Below are positions 19,725 through 27,318 of a DNA stretch of 64,000 nucleotides, piece by piece; the first letter of the stretch is position 1, and the number at the start of each line of letters is the position of its first letter. A program made the translations under genes and the position numbers. The stretch lies in NCBI RefSeq assembly GCF_000175635.1, contig NZ_ACVP01000015.1:62001-126000 (forward strand), given 5' to 3'. The DNA is from Corynebacterium tuberculostearicum SK141. GTDB lineage: Bacteria; Actinomycetota; Actinomycetes; Mycobacteriales; Mycobacteriaceae. The notes under the pieces were generated by a model. It searched no databases. It saw only the letters and a program-made list of their open reading frames with translations, and was not told where the DNA came from.

Positions 19725-20546
19725 TTACGGCCGGGCCCTGCCATAAAACCAGTAGGGAACCCATGTGACGTCGGTGGTATCTAGGCCCCATTCATTCACT
19801 GCGAGGCCTCGCACGCTTTTTGCTAGGCTCCCCTCGCCGGAACCCCATACGTACCCTGGCCCCGACGCACCGGCATAGTCCGCTCTCAAGGCGGCAACGA
19901 CAGCCTCCGCCTCCCCGTGCGCTTGGGTATGAATAATCCGCAGGCTGTGTACGCTCGGCTCCCATCTAGCTGCGAGGCCTGGCTCTACCTCGTCGTTGCT
20001 GGTAACCACGGCCATAACGTCGGTGGCCCGAAGCATTTCCGGATTATGGTCTTCTTGGTAGGCCAAAATGTGCCGCAGGGCGGGCAGGGCGGATGCGTCG
20101 GCGACTAGAAGTTGTGGCTTCTCGGTTGGCCGCCACAGGTCGTTGCAGGTGAAGAATCCCGCTGTATCCCCGGCTTGTGCGCGGCGAATCCACCGCGAGC
20201 CAGGTCCTGAATCGCCGTGTGTCACCACGTCGACATCGACTGTGGCCTCCTCCGAGTGGAGCGCGCGGATGGTGTACCAGCGCAGGTCCGGCCGCCTCTC
20301 CTCGTCGATCGCGCTCACAGCCGAGCGGAGGTTTATTCCGTCGACGGGGAAGGGTGTAAACTCCTGTTCAGCTCGGGGCATGACGAGTCCGAAGAATTCA
20401 TCGGGACCGGAGAGGGTGTATGTCCGGAAAGCCTCGGCGTAGAACGTGAGCCGGTGCAAGCGCGGACGGATCCGTTTATTGGCGGTCAAAGTAACGGGGA
20501 TGAGTTCGTGTTCCCGCATCGGGGCCGATTGTGGGGAAGAGTTCAT
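19725..20546 (-). CDS. Siderophore-interacting protein (SIP/ViuB family ferric reductase)
   Basis: FAD-dependent protein thought to release iron from imported ferric siderophores, 273 residues from ATG 20546. The FAD-binding half ends with the family pattern DLRWYTIRALHSEEATVDVDVVTHGDSGPGSRWIRRA, given here in part; the SIP C-terminal half carries ADASALPALRHIL and the terminal YWFYGRA. The start at 20546 is favoured: TATGTT lies 6 bp upstream, so the mRNA may be leaderless, and an upstream extension would cross the DtxR-like box. It is divergent from the siderophore importer. Confidence 0.9.
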   Translation of the reverse strand: MNSSPQSAPMREHELIPVTLTANKRIRPRLHRLTFYAEAFRTYTLSGPDEFFGLVMPRAEQEFTPFPVDGINLRSAVSAIDEERRPDLRWYTIRALHSEEATVDVDVVTHGDSGPGSRWIRRAQAGDTAGFFTCNDLWRPTEKPQLLVADASALPALRHILAYQEDHNPEMLRATDVMAVVTSNDEVEPGLAARWEPSVHSLRIIHTQAHGEAEAVVAALRADYAGASGPGYVWGSGEGSLAKSVRGLAVNEWGLDTTDVTWVPYWFYGRARP

Positions 20547-20565
20547 ACGTCTAACATACCCAAAG

Positions 20566-20584
20566 TAAGTTAAGCCTTGCCTAA
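20566..20584. promoter_or_regulatory. DtxR-type iron box
   Basis: TAAGTTAAGCCTTGCCTAA matches the DtxR consensus TTAGGTTAGGCTAACCTAA at 13 of 19 positions by eye. It lies between the divergent siderophore-interacting gene and siderophore importer and overlaps the -35 of the importer promoter, so iron-loaded DtxR would repress both. Confidence 0.75.
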
Positions 20585-20604
20585 ATAGCGTTTTGCGGTA
20601 TAGG
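20577..20604 (+). promoter_or_regulatory. Promoter of the siderophore importer operon
   Basis: TTGCCT (20577-20582), 16 bp, TATAGG (20599-20604), or TAGGGT two bases later with an 18-bp spacer. The -35 is embedded in the iron box. Confidence 0.7.
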
Positions 20605-20646
20605 GTAAGCAAGTCATTTTTCCTCCTTTTTGAAAGGCTTAGCCTC

Positions 20647-21594
20647 ATGAAGATTTTCGGCCGTCGCACTATGGGTGCAGTAGCAATGCTTTCCGCCGGG
20701 GCCGTAGCTTTAGGCGGTTGCTCGCGTGGTGAGGGCGATGAAACAGCTCAGGCGACCGACGCTGCCAGCGAGCAGCGCGTGGCTAGCTTGGGTCTAGGTG
20801 ATGCCGATACACTGCTTGCCCTGGGGATCACTCCCGTAACGGTGGCGCCGTGGGGTGCTGAGGGCGATGGCGACCCTTCTGGCGTCGGCCCCTGGGCAGA
20901 GGAACTTTTGGGCGAGGCAAAGCCTGAGGTGATTTATAATACCGCAACCGGATTTACCGCGGATACCTTTGAGCAGGTCACCGCGGCCGACCCCACCCAG
21001 ATCATTGCGGTGAACCAGGCGGTGGATTCACGCACGAAGGGTTCCCTGGAAGAAATCGCGCCTACCACCGTAAAGCCGAACGGCTATGAAGACTGGCAGG
21101 TACCCTGGGAAAAGCAGGTAGAGACCATCGCGGATGCGGTGGGCAAAGAAGACGAAGGCGATAAGCTTATCGATGACACCGAAAAGGCCTTCGAGGAATT
21201 CCGCCACGAGCACGCGGAATTGCAGGATAAGTCTGCGGCCATCGTCATGCCTTATGACGGCAAAATTGGCCTATACACCGAGGAGGATGGGCGTGGACAA
21301 TTTATTGAGGACCTTGGCATGGAGATCCCCGATGCATTGCAGGGCGATGGCGGCAGCTTCTTCGTCGACATTGCCCCAGAAAACTACGCGAAGCTTAACC
21401 AGGTTGATTACCTCTTTGTCCTGGACTACAACGGCTCCTCCGATGCCTTGAAGAAGGATAAGACCTTCCAAGGCCTCGACATTGTCAAGGATGATCGCGT
21501 GCGCTACTTGGATACCGATACCGGCAATGCCATGAGTATGCCCAACCCGGTGACCATCCCCTGGGCAGTAGATAAATTTGAAGAGAAACTGTAA
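20647..21594 (+). CDS. Iron-siderophore ABC transporter substrate-binding lipoprotein
   Basis: Captures ferric siderophore at the outer face of the membrane. 315 residues from ATG 20647. The N-terminus has MKIFGRR, a hydrophobic segment and the lipobox ALGGC with the lipidated Cys near residue 25. The rest is a FepB/FecB-type periplasmic binding fold (RVASLGLGDADTLLALGITPV; PEVIYNTATGF). A longer frame from 20593 would begin inside the promoter and is rejected. GAAAGG lies upstream, within the short palindrome AGGCT-T-AGCCT. First gene of a four-gene operon. Confidence 0.92.
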   Translation: MKIFGRRTMGAVAMLSAGAVALGGCSRGEGDETAQATDAASEQRVASLGLGDADTLLALGITPVTVAPWGAEGDGDPSGVGPWAEELLGEAKPEVIYNTATGFTADTFEQVTAADPTQIIAVNQAVDSRTKGSLEEIAPTTVKPNGYEDWQVPWEKQVETIADAVGKEDEGDKLIDDTEKAFEEFRHEHAELQDKSAAIVMPYDGKIGLYTEEDGRGQFIEDLGMEIPDALQGDGGSFFVDIAPENYAKLNQVDYLFVLDYNGSSDALKKDKTFQGLDIVKDDRVRYLDTDTGNAMSMPNPVTIPWAVDKFEEKL

Positions 21595-22680
21595 TTGTCA
21601 GCAACCACGATGGACGCCCAACAAATCCAGTCGGATTCCGCAGCAGATAGTCCTACGACCACCGGCACCCCCGCAACGGTAGTGGCGCGGGTACAGAGTC
21701 ATAAGATGCTCCTTGTCGCCATCATCCTCGCCAGCCTGGTGTTGGCGGTGGCGTCTTTGGCGGTGGGCTCCCGCTCGATTCCGCCCGAGGAGGTTATCGC
21801 TGCCCTGCACGGGGCAGGGGAGCAGGATATCCGCGATATCGTGTGGAACCTGCGCCTGCCGCGCACCTTCTTGGCTTATTTCGCCGGCGCGGCCCTTGCT
21901 GTGGCAGGTGTGCTGGCGCAATCGTGGACCAGAAACCCGCTAGCGGATCCAGGATTTATTGGTGTTACCGCGGGCGCGTCCTTCTTCGTTGCCTTAGGCA
22001 CGGCCATTGGTATTGCTACCTCCACCAGTATGCGGACCGCCCTCGCGCTCGTTGGCGCGGGTATTACTACGCTGCTGGTCTTAGCCGTATCGCGGCGGTT
22101 TGAGGATCCCCTGACGCTCATTCTGGTGGGCGCCGGCGTCTCCGCAGCTTTGGGATCGGGCGCGACGATCATCGGTCTATATTCCACGGACGTCCTCGAT
22201 AGCATGCGGCGGTGGACCATCGGCTCGACCTTTGGCCGCGGCCCAGAAGATGTCGCCATCGCGGGCATAGGGCTAGTTATTGGCGTAGCGTGTGCGGCGA
22301 TGGTGGCTAGACCCCTCGACCTTCTGGCAATGGGGGAGGAGTCCTCCCTCGCCTTGGGTGGGTCCCCCACTACCGCGCGGGCGGGCGCGGCGCTCAGTGT
22401 CGTGGTGTTGGCTGGCAGCGCAACGGCAGCAACGGGTCCCATTGCCTTCGTCGGTTTTGCCATTCCCCACATCGTGCGGCGGGTGGTGGGCCCTAGCGTT
22501 GCCACCTTGCTTTTGCCCTCTGCGCTCTTGGGCGGTTGTGCCGTGCTTGTCGCTGATATCACCGGCCGCCTCATTGCGGGGAACTCGGAGCTGGAGATGT
22601 CGATCGTCCTCGCGATAGTGGGCGCACCTTTCCTCATTTGGGGTGCTCACCGCGGCGTGGGCAGAGCATGGGGGCAATAA
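21595..22680 (+). CDS. Iron-siderophore ABC transporter permease (FecCD family)
   Basis: 361 residues with about nine membrane helices. Family marks are LRLPRTFLAYFAGAALAVAG, QSWTRNPLADPGFIGVTAGA and GPIAFVGFAIPHIVRR. The first 40 residues are a polar cytoplasmic extension. The likely start is a TTG immediately after the binding-protein stop; the in-frame ATG at 21610 is an alternative. It forms the channel together with the next gene. Confidence 0.93.
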   Translation: MSATTMDAQQIQSDSAADSPTTTGTPATVVARVQSHKMLLVAIILASLVLAVASLAVGSRSIPPEEVIAALHGAGEQDIRDIVWNLRLPRTFLAYFAGAALAVAGVLAQSWTRNPLADPGFIGVTAGASFFVALGTAIGIATSTSMRTALALVGAGITTLLVLAVSRRFEDPLTLILVGAGVSAALGSGATIIGLYSTDVLDSMRRWTIGSTFGRGPEDVAIAGIGLVIGVACAAMVARPLDLLAMGEESSLALGGSPTTARAGAALSVVVLAGSATAATGPIAFVGFAIPHIVRRVVGPSVATLLLPSALLGGCAVLVADITGRLIAGNSELEMSIVLAIVGAPFLIWGAHRGVGRAWGQ

Positions 22681-22683
22681 AGC

Positions 22684-23718
22684 ATGACCGCAATCAGCAC
22701 TATTTTAAAAGCTCAACAACGCCGCCGGCACGTGCGCGTGCTCGCCTCCACGCTGGCATTCATCCTCATCGCCCTTAGCGCGTACCTAGTGTTACTGGGG
22801 CAAGGTCCCATGGCATTGAGTCCGCGGCAGGTTATCGATGTCCTCACCGGAGGCGGCAGCAAGAACCACATCAGGGTGGTGTGGGACTTGCGCCTGCCGG
22901 TTGCCATCGCCACCGTTATCGTGGGTGCCGCCCTCGGCCTGGCCGGTTCTTGGACGCAAACCATGGCTCGTAACCCGCTGGCCTCCCCGGATATTTTAGG
23001 CGTTACCGGCGGGGCGTCGGTGCTGGTGGTCTTGGGCACCGTGCATTCGCGCCCCAGTTTCGCCGAGGGTATCCCGGAGTTTTGGTGGCGGGCATGCTTG
23101 GCGATGATCGGCGCCCTCCTCGTTGTCATCCTCCTCGCCGTTTTGGGTGGCATCGGTACGAGCAACCGCATCGTCATCGTCGGTATTGCGTTATCGCTGA
23201 TGTTTCAAGCCATCGTCGCGTATTTGATGCGCAGCGCCCAGATCTTGCGCGCTGCGGAGGCGCAAACGTGGCTCGCGGGATCGACTGGATTTGTGCGCAT
23301 GGAGGTCATCTTCCCCCTCTTGGCGGCATTAGCGCCGTTTCTCGCCATAGGTATCTGGTGCGCGCGGGAGCTGCCGCTGCTTGCCCATGATGATTCCTCC
23401 GCAACCACCCTGGGCGTAAACATCTCCCGCCAGCGCGCCCTGCTGCTTATTGCGGCAACCGGTATCAGTGCCGTGGTGGTCTCGGTGGTCGGGCCCATTG
23501 GGTTTATCGCGCTGTTGGCGCCGCACCTGGCGCGGATGGTGGCGCGCACCCCCACGCCATCACCGTTGGCATCAGCGGCCGCGGGCGCAGCATTGCTGAC
23601 CGTGTGTGCTGTGATCGCCGGTGCTATCCCGGTAAATGCACCGGTGGGTGCGGTTTCCTCGGTCATCGGTGGTTGCGCCTTGGTGATAGTGGTGTGGAAT
23701 GCGGCCGGGCGCAGCTAA
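22684..23718 (+). CDS. Iron-siderophore ABC transporter permease (FecCD family), second subunit
   Basis: 344 residues, again about nine helices with the family segments LRLPVAIATVIVGAALGLAG, QTMARNPLASPDILGVTGGA and GPIGFIALLAPHLARM. It starts 3 bp after the first permease, so the two are probably translated together as a heterodimer. Confidence 0.93.
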   Translation: MTAISTILKAQQRRRHVRVLASTLAFILIALSAYLVLLGQGPMALSPRQVIDVLTGGGSKNHIRVVWDLRLPVAIATVIVGAALGLAGSWTQTMARNPLASPDILGVTGGASVLVVLGTVHSRPSFAEGIPEFWWRACLAMIGALLVVILLAVLGGIGTSNRIVIVGIALSLMFQAIVAYLMRSAQILRAAEAQTWLAGSTGFVRMEVIFPLLAALAPFLAIGIWCARELPLLAHDDSSATTLGVNISRQRALLLIAATGISAVVVSVVGPIGFIALLAPHLARMVARTPTPSPLASAAAGAALLTVCAVIAGAIPVNAPVGAVSSVIGGCALVIVVWNAAGRS

Positions 23719-23803
23719 ACGTTGTGCCGCGGTACAGCAGGGGAAACAGACAAGCATCGCGCCGGATGGTGCTAAATAGTCAGACGTGGATGAAGGAAAA
23801 GAA

Positions 23804-24646
23804 ATGAAGGATAATCAGCCTAATCAGCTTAAACAGACCACGACCCCGAAGCCTCGGTGCAGCCTCCACGCCACCGGCATTCATGCGGGATATAAGGATG
23901 GCGGGGATATCCTTGCCGGCGTTGATCTGCACGCCCGCGCCGGCGAAGTCACCACGCTCATTGGCCCCAATGGCTGTGGCAAGTCCACGCTGCTGAAAAC
24001 TCTCTCGAAAATCCTGGCCCCGCGGCAGGGCAGCGTCATGGTGGGGGAAGCTGATTTACACGCGATGTCCGCGAAGGATGCCGCGCAGCAGGTGGCGCTG
24101 CTGCCACAGCACCCCGTGGCCCCCGATGGGCTGCGGGTAGGTGAGTTGGTTGCACGCGGGCGTCATCCCTATCAGGGGAGGATGCGCGGCCTTTCCGCTA
24201 CGGATCGGGAGATTATCGCGCAGGCCTGCGAGGCTACCGACATTGTGGACTTCCTCGATCGTGATATCGCTTCGCTATCGGGTGGGCAGCGCCAGCGCGT
24301 CTGGCTGGCGTTGGCACTGGCACAAGATACGCCTGTGCTGCTTCTCGACGAACCCACGACCTTTCTCGACCCCGCCCATGCCATGCGCATGCTGGAGTTG
24401 GCACGCGCACAGGCGCAGGCGGGAAAAACAGTGGTTGTAGTCCTGCACGATCTCATGCTGGCGGGCCACTATTCTGATTCCATGGTGGTGATGAAATCCG
24501 GCGATATCATCGCTCGTGGGGCACCGAAACAAGCGCTGTCGCCGAAGGTATTGGCGCAGGCCTATGGCATCGAGGCTGAGGCCTGGGAGGATCCGCTTGG
24601 CGATGCCCCCATTATCGTTCCCCGCCGCGTCGTAGCGGCGCATTAG
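23804..24646 (+). CDS. Iron-siderophore ABC transporter ATPase
   Basis: 280 residues from ATG 23804 with GAAGGAAAAG just upstream. P-loop GPNGCGKST near residues 55-63, Q-loop LLPQHP, signature LSGGQRQRVWLALALAQ and Walker B LLLDEPTTFLD are intact. It ends the siderophore importer operon, separated by 85 bp from the second permease; that gap has no second iron box, so it probably depends on the upstream promoter. Confidence 0.94.
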   Translation: MKDNQPNQLKQTTTPKPRCSLHATGIHAGYKDGGDILAGVDLHARAGEVTTLIGPNGCGKSTLLKTLSKILAPRQGSVMVGEADLHAMSAKDAAQQVALLPQHPVAPDGLRVGELVARGRHPYQGRMRGLSATDREIIAQACEATDIVDFLDRDIASLSGGQRQRVWLALALAQDTPVLLLDEPTTFLDPAHAMRMLELARAQAQAGKTVVVVLHDLMLAGHYSDSMVVMKSGDIIARGAPKQALSPKVLAQAYGIEAEAWEDPLGDAPIIVPRRVVAAH

Positions 24647-24682
24647 TGGAGAGCTGCCAATAGTGGCTGTGTGCTAGACGCT

Positions 24683-25075
24683 TTACTTGACCTTTCGTTG
24701 TACATCTAGAAAAGAAATTGCCACTACAAAAAGATTGAGCACGCTTCCCGCGCCGAGCAAAAAGGTGCCGATTCGATAGGAGCCTGTGCCTACGGCGGCC
24801 ATATTGCCGTAGATATAGACCCAGATTCCCCAGCCAATAAGGAGTACGAGCCCGGCGAGACCGGAGAGCAGGCGGAGGCTACGAGGGGAGGTAGGTGCGA
24901 AGAACTTATAGGCGGCGTCGACAAGCGCGCAAGCTGCAAGCCCCAGACTCAGCCCGCCGGTCAACCAGACAGGAAGTAGAGCGGAGGCGCCAAAGACTAC
25001 GGGCAGGATAAACGCGAGAAACGCGAGGATAAAGAGCGCGGCGTGCAACCACAGGGTGCGCTTGGTGTAGGTCAT
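24683..25075 (-). CDS. Small integral membrane protein
   Basis: 130 residues from ATG 25075. Four hydrophobic segments are near residues 8-30, 35-55, 66-90 and 98-120. I do not recognise the family. The ATGA overlap with the fructokinase gene (4 bp) shows that they are cotranscribed; a longer frame from 25174 would lie inside the kinase gene. A link to sucrose metabolism is only contextual. Confidence 0.7.
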   Translation of the reverse strand: MTYTKRTLWLHAALFILAFLAFILPVVFGASALLPVWLTGGLSLGLAACALVDAAYKFFAPTSPRSLRLLSGLAGLVLLIGWGIWVYIYGNMAAVGTGSYRIGTFLLGAGSVLNLFVVAISFLDVQRKVK

Positions 25076-25956
25076 AGCGATGACTCTACTTCCTCGCGGC
25101 GCGGGGGATTGGCGCCCTTGCGGGAGACGGTGATGCCAGCGGCAGCCACGGCAAAGGACAAAATGTCTTTCCACTGCGCCGGATCCAGGGTGGTAAGGGC
25201 GGCGGCGTCCAGCCCGCGTTCATCAATCTGGGTCAGCAGGGCGGCCATGATAGTGTCGCCGGCACCGATGGTATCGGAGACGGTTACTTGCGCGGCCGGC
25301 ACCGTGAGAGTGGTATCGCCCGCGCGAACGCTCAGGCCCTCGCTGCCGCGGGTGACCACTACGATGGGCACCTGCGAAATGAGGTCGTCGCCCAGGAACT
25401 CGACCTCTTCATCAGAAAGCTTAAGCAAGGTGACGTGGGGGAGTAGATCCGCTAAGAACGCGCGGTGTTCTGGGGTGGCGTAGAACGGCCGGATATTCGG
25501 ATCCAGGGCGACTAACGTGCCTTGGGCGGCAAAATCCTTCAGCAGTTGCGCATAGCGGGAGGCACCAGGTTCAAGGGCGAGGGAGACCGTGCCGAAGCAC
25601 GCGATATCGGCCGGGACCAGCTGTGGCTCGACCAGGCGGTCGGCCGTGCCTTCGATATAGAAGTTATAGGAGGCCGAGCCATCCTCGTGGATGGTTGTCA
25701 CGGCCAAAGTGGTGGGTTCGTCGCCGCGCTGCAGGTGAGTGGTGGTGACACCCTCGGCCGCGAGGCGGCCGACAAGTTCTTGTCCAAAACCATCGGTGGA
25801 GATGCGGGACTGGAATTCCACAGCGGCGCCCAGTCGCGCCGCCGCGATGGCCACGTTAAATGGCCCGCCGCCCAGCGCCGGGGTGTGGTCGTTCAAGCTG
25901 CCAGGGGCCACTGGAACGAGGTCCACGAGGCCTTCACCGCACACATGAATAGTCAT
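25072..25956 (-). CDS. PfkB family carbohydrate kinase, probable fructokinase
   Basis: 294 residues. The two PfkB signatures are visible: the glycine-rich ALGGGPFNVAIAAARLG near residues 27-43 and the C-terminal DTIGAGDTIMAALL, whose GAGD supplies the catalytic Asp. It is divergent from a GH32 sucrase and near a sucrose-type PTS permease, so phosphorylation of the fructose released from sucrose 6-phosphate is the likely role. Only 20 bp separate the two start codons, and a TACTAT hexamer ends 6 bp before this ATG, predicting a leaderless mRNA. Confidence 0.85.
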   Translation of the reverse strand: MTIHVCGEGLVDLVPVAPGSLNDHTPALGGGPFNVAIAAARLGAAVEFQSRISTDGFGQELVGRLAAEGVTTTHLQRGDEPTTLAVTTIHEDGSASYNFYIEGTADRLVEPQLVPADIACFGTVSLALEPGASRYAQLLKDFAAQGTLVALDPNIRPFYATPEHRAFLADLLPHVTLLKLSDEEVEFLGDDLISQVPIVVVTRGSEGLSVRAGDTTLTVPAAQVTVSDTIGAGDTIMAALLTQIDERGLDAAALTTLDPAQWKDILSFAVAAAGITVSRKGANPPRREEVESSL

Positions 25957-25962
25957 GTTTCC

Positions 25963-25969
25963 ATAGTAT
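25963..25969. promoter_or_regulatory. Shared -10 element of divergent kinase and sucrase genes
   Basis: ATAGTAT reads as TAGTAT on the plus strand (25964-25969, 7 bp before ATG 25977) and TACTAT on the minus strand (25968-25963, 6 bp before ATG 25956). Both spacings fit a start site at or next to the ATG. The -35 boxes would lie inside the opposite coding regions and are poor. Confidence 0.5.
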
Positions 25970-25976
25970 CGGGGAT

Positions 25977-27185
25977 ATGAACTACCGTCCCAATTTTCAC
26001 CTCGCCCCGCCGCAAGGCCGCCTCAATGATCCCAATGGCGTCTTTGTGGATGGCGATACCCTGCACGTGTTCTACCAGCACGACCCGGCGTTTCCCCGCA
26101 AGCCCAAGCGTACGGGCTGGGGGCATGCGACGGTGAGCGTATCGGCGCCTACGCCGTGGCAGCACCACCCCGATGCCTTGTACCCGGACCTGCCCTATGA
26201 CAAGGATGGCTGCTACTCGGGTGGGGCGGTGGTTGATGGCACCGACGTCTGGCTGTTTTATACGGGCAATTTGAAAGATGATGGCCGTCGCATTCCGTCC
26301 CAGAACCGCGTGCGTGCCATAGACCCTTCGGGCCCGGAGGGCGGCATCTACCTTCGCGACGAGAATAATCCCCTGATTCCGGACTCCCCGGAGGGCTATA
26401 CCGGGCACTTCCGGGATCCACAGATCACCCGCGATGGCGATGGCTGGCGGATGGTCATCGGTGCCCAGACCGAAGACGAGCGCGGCACCATTGTCCTGTA
26501 CCGATCGCAGGACCTGGCCCAATGGGAATTCCAGGGCGAGATTTCCTTCGACGATCCTTCGCAACTGCCTGGGGGCTACATGTGGGAGTGCCCCAACCTC
26601 CTCACCTTGGGCGATAAGCAGGTCCTCATCTTCTGCCCCCAGGCAGAAACGGATCGGTGCGGATATATCGTGGGCACGCTCGATGGCCTGAATTTCCATA
26701 TTGAGCGTGGTTTTACCCTCCTTGACCATGGCACCCAGTTCTATGCGCCCCAGGCCACCGAGGACGGCATCCTACTGGGGTGGATGGGCATGCCCGCCCA
26801 GGATGACACCCCAACGGAAGGCTGGGTCCATACCTTGACGCTGCCGCGCCGCATCTGGCTGGAGGATAACTACCTGCATCAAGAGCCGCTGTGGTCCGCC
26901 CTGCCGGAGACCCACGGGCGAGAAGGCTTTGGCTCTACCATCGATATCAAGGGCGAAGGCTCCTTTGCTCTTATCGACGCCGCCGGGGACGAAGCCTTCC
27001 GCGTCACCCAACGCGACGGGACCATCGCCTTTAACGGCGGCGATCCCATCGACTGCCCGGATGGGGAAATGCGCTTGATTGCTGATGGCTGCGCCGTTGA
27101 GGTCTATGCCGGTGGCGGTCGCATCGCCGCGTCCTTCGCCGTGTTTGGCGAGTCCCCCTGGCAGGGGTGGGAGCCGCGCGGGTAG
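25977..27185 (+). CDS. scrB: GH32 sucrose-6-phosphate hydrolase / beta-fructofuranosidase
   Basis: 402 residues, cytoplasmic (no signal peptide). The three GH32 acidic residues are present: Asp18 in RLNDPNG (nucleophile), Asp147 in FRDP (transition-state stabiliser) and Glu204 in WECPNL (acid/base). The C-terminal beta-sandwich is shorter than in many relatives. With a PTS importer downstream, the natural substrate is probably sucrose 6-phosphate. No good ribosome binding site precedes the ATG; GGGG is only 2 nt away, which supports leaderless initiation. Confidence 0.92.
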   Translation: MNYRPNFHLAPPQGRLNDPNGVFVDGDTLHVFYQHDPAFPRKPKRTGWGHATVSVSAPTPWQHHPDALYPDLPYDKDGCYSGGAVVDGTDVWLFYTGNLKDDGRRIPSQNRVRAIDPSGPEGGIYLRDENNPLIPDSPEGYTGHFRDPQITRDGDGWRMVIGAQTEDERGTIVLYRSQDLAQWEFQGEISFDDPSQLPGGYMWECPNLLTLGDKQVLIFCPQAETDRCGYIVGTLDGLNFHIERGFTLLDHGTQFYAPQATEDGILLGWMGMPAQDDTPTEGWVHTLTLPRRIWLEDNYLHQEPLWSALPETHGREGFGSTIDIKGEGSFALIDAAGDEAFRVTQRDGTIAFNGGDPIDCPDGEMRLIADGCAVEVYAGGGRIAASFAVFGESPWQGWEPRG

Positions 27186-27318
27186 GTGTACCCGGAACCG
27201 GTGAAGTTGCCAACACTTCGCCCGAATATGTGGACTTAGGCCCGAATTCCGGCTGTAATGGAAATAAGCAGTCACGTCCGGTACTCGGATGTGATCTATT
27301 ACACTGAAGGGCTCTTCT
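27186..27318 (+). promoter_or_regulatory. Spacer and probable promoter/operator of the sucrose PTS gene
   Basis: Contains TTGCCA (27207-27212), a good corynebacterial -35 but without a well spaced -10. It also holds the imperfect palindrome GCCCGAATTCCGGC (27240-27253) and TATTAC (27297-27302) about 16 bp before the ATG. CCCGAAT occurs twice. A regulator site is plausible but unproven. Confidence 0.35.
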
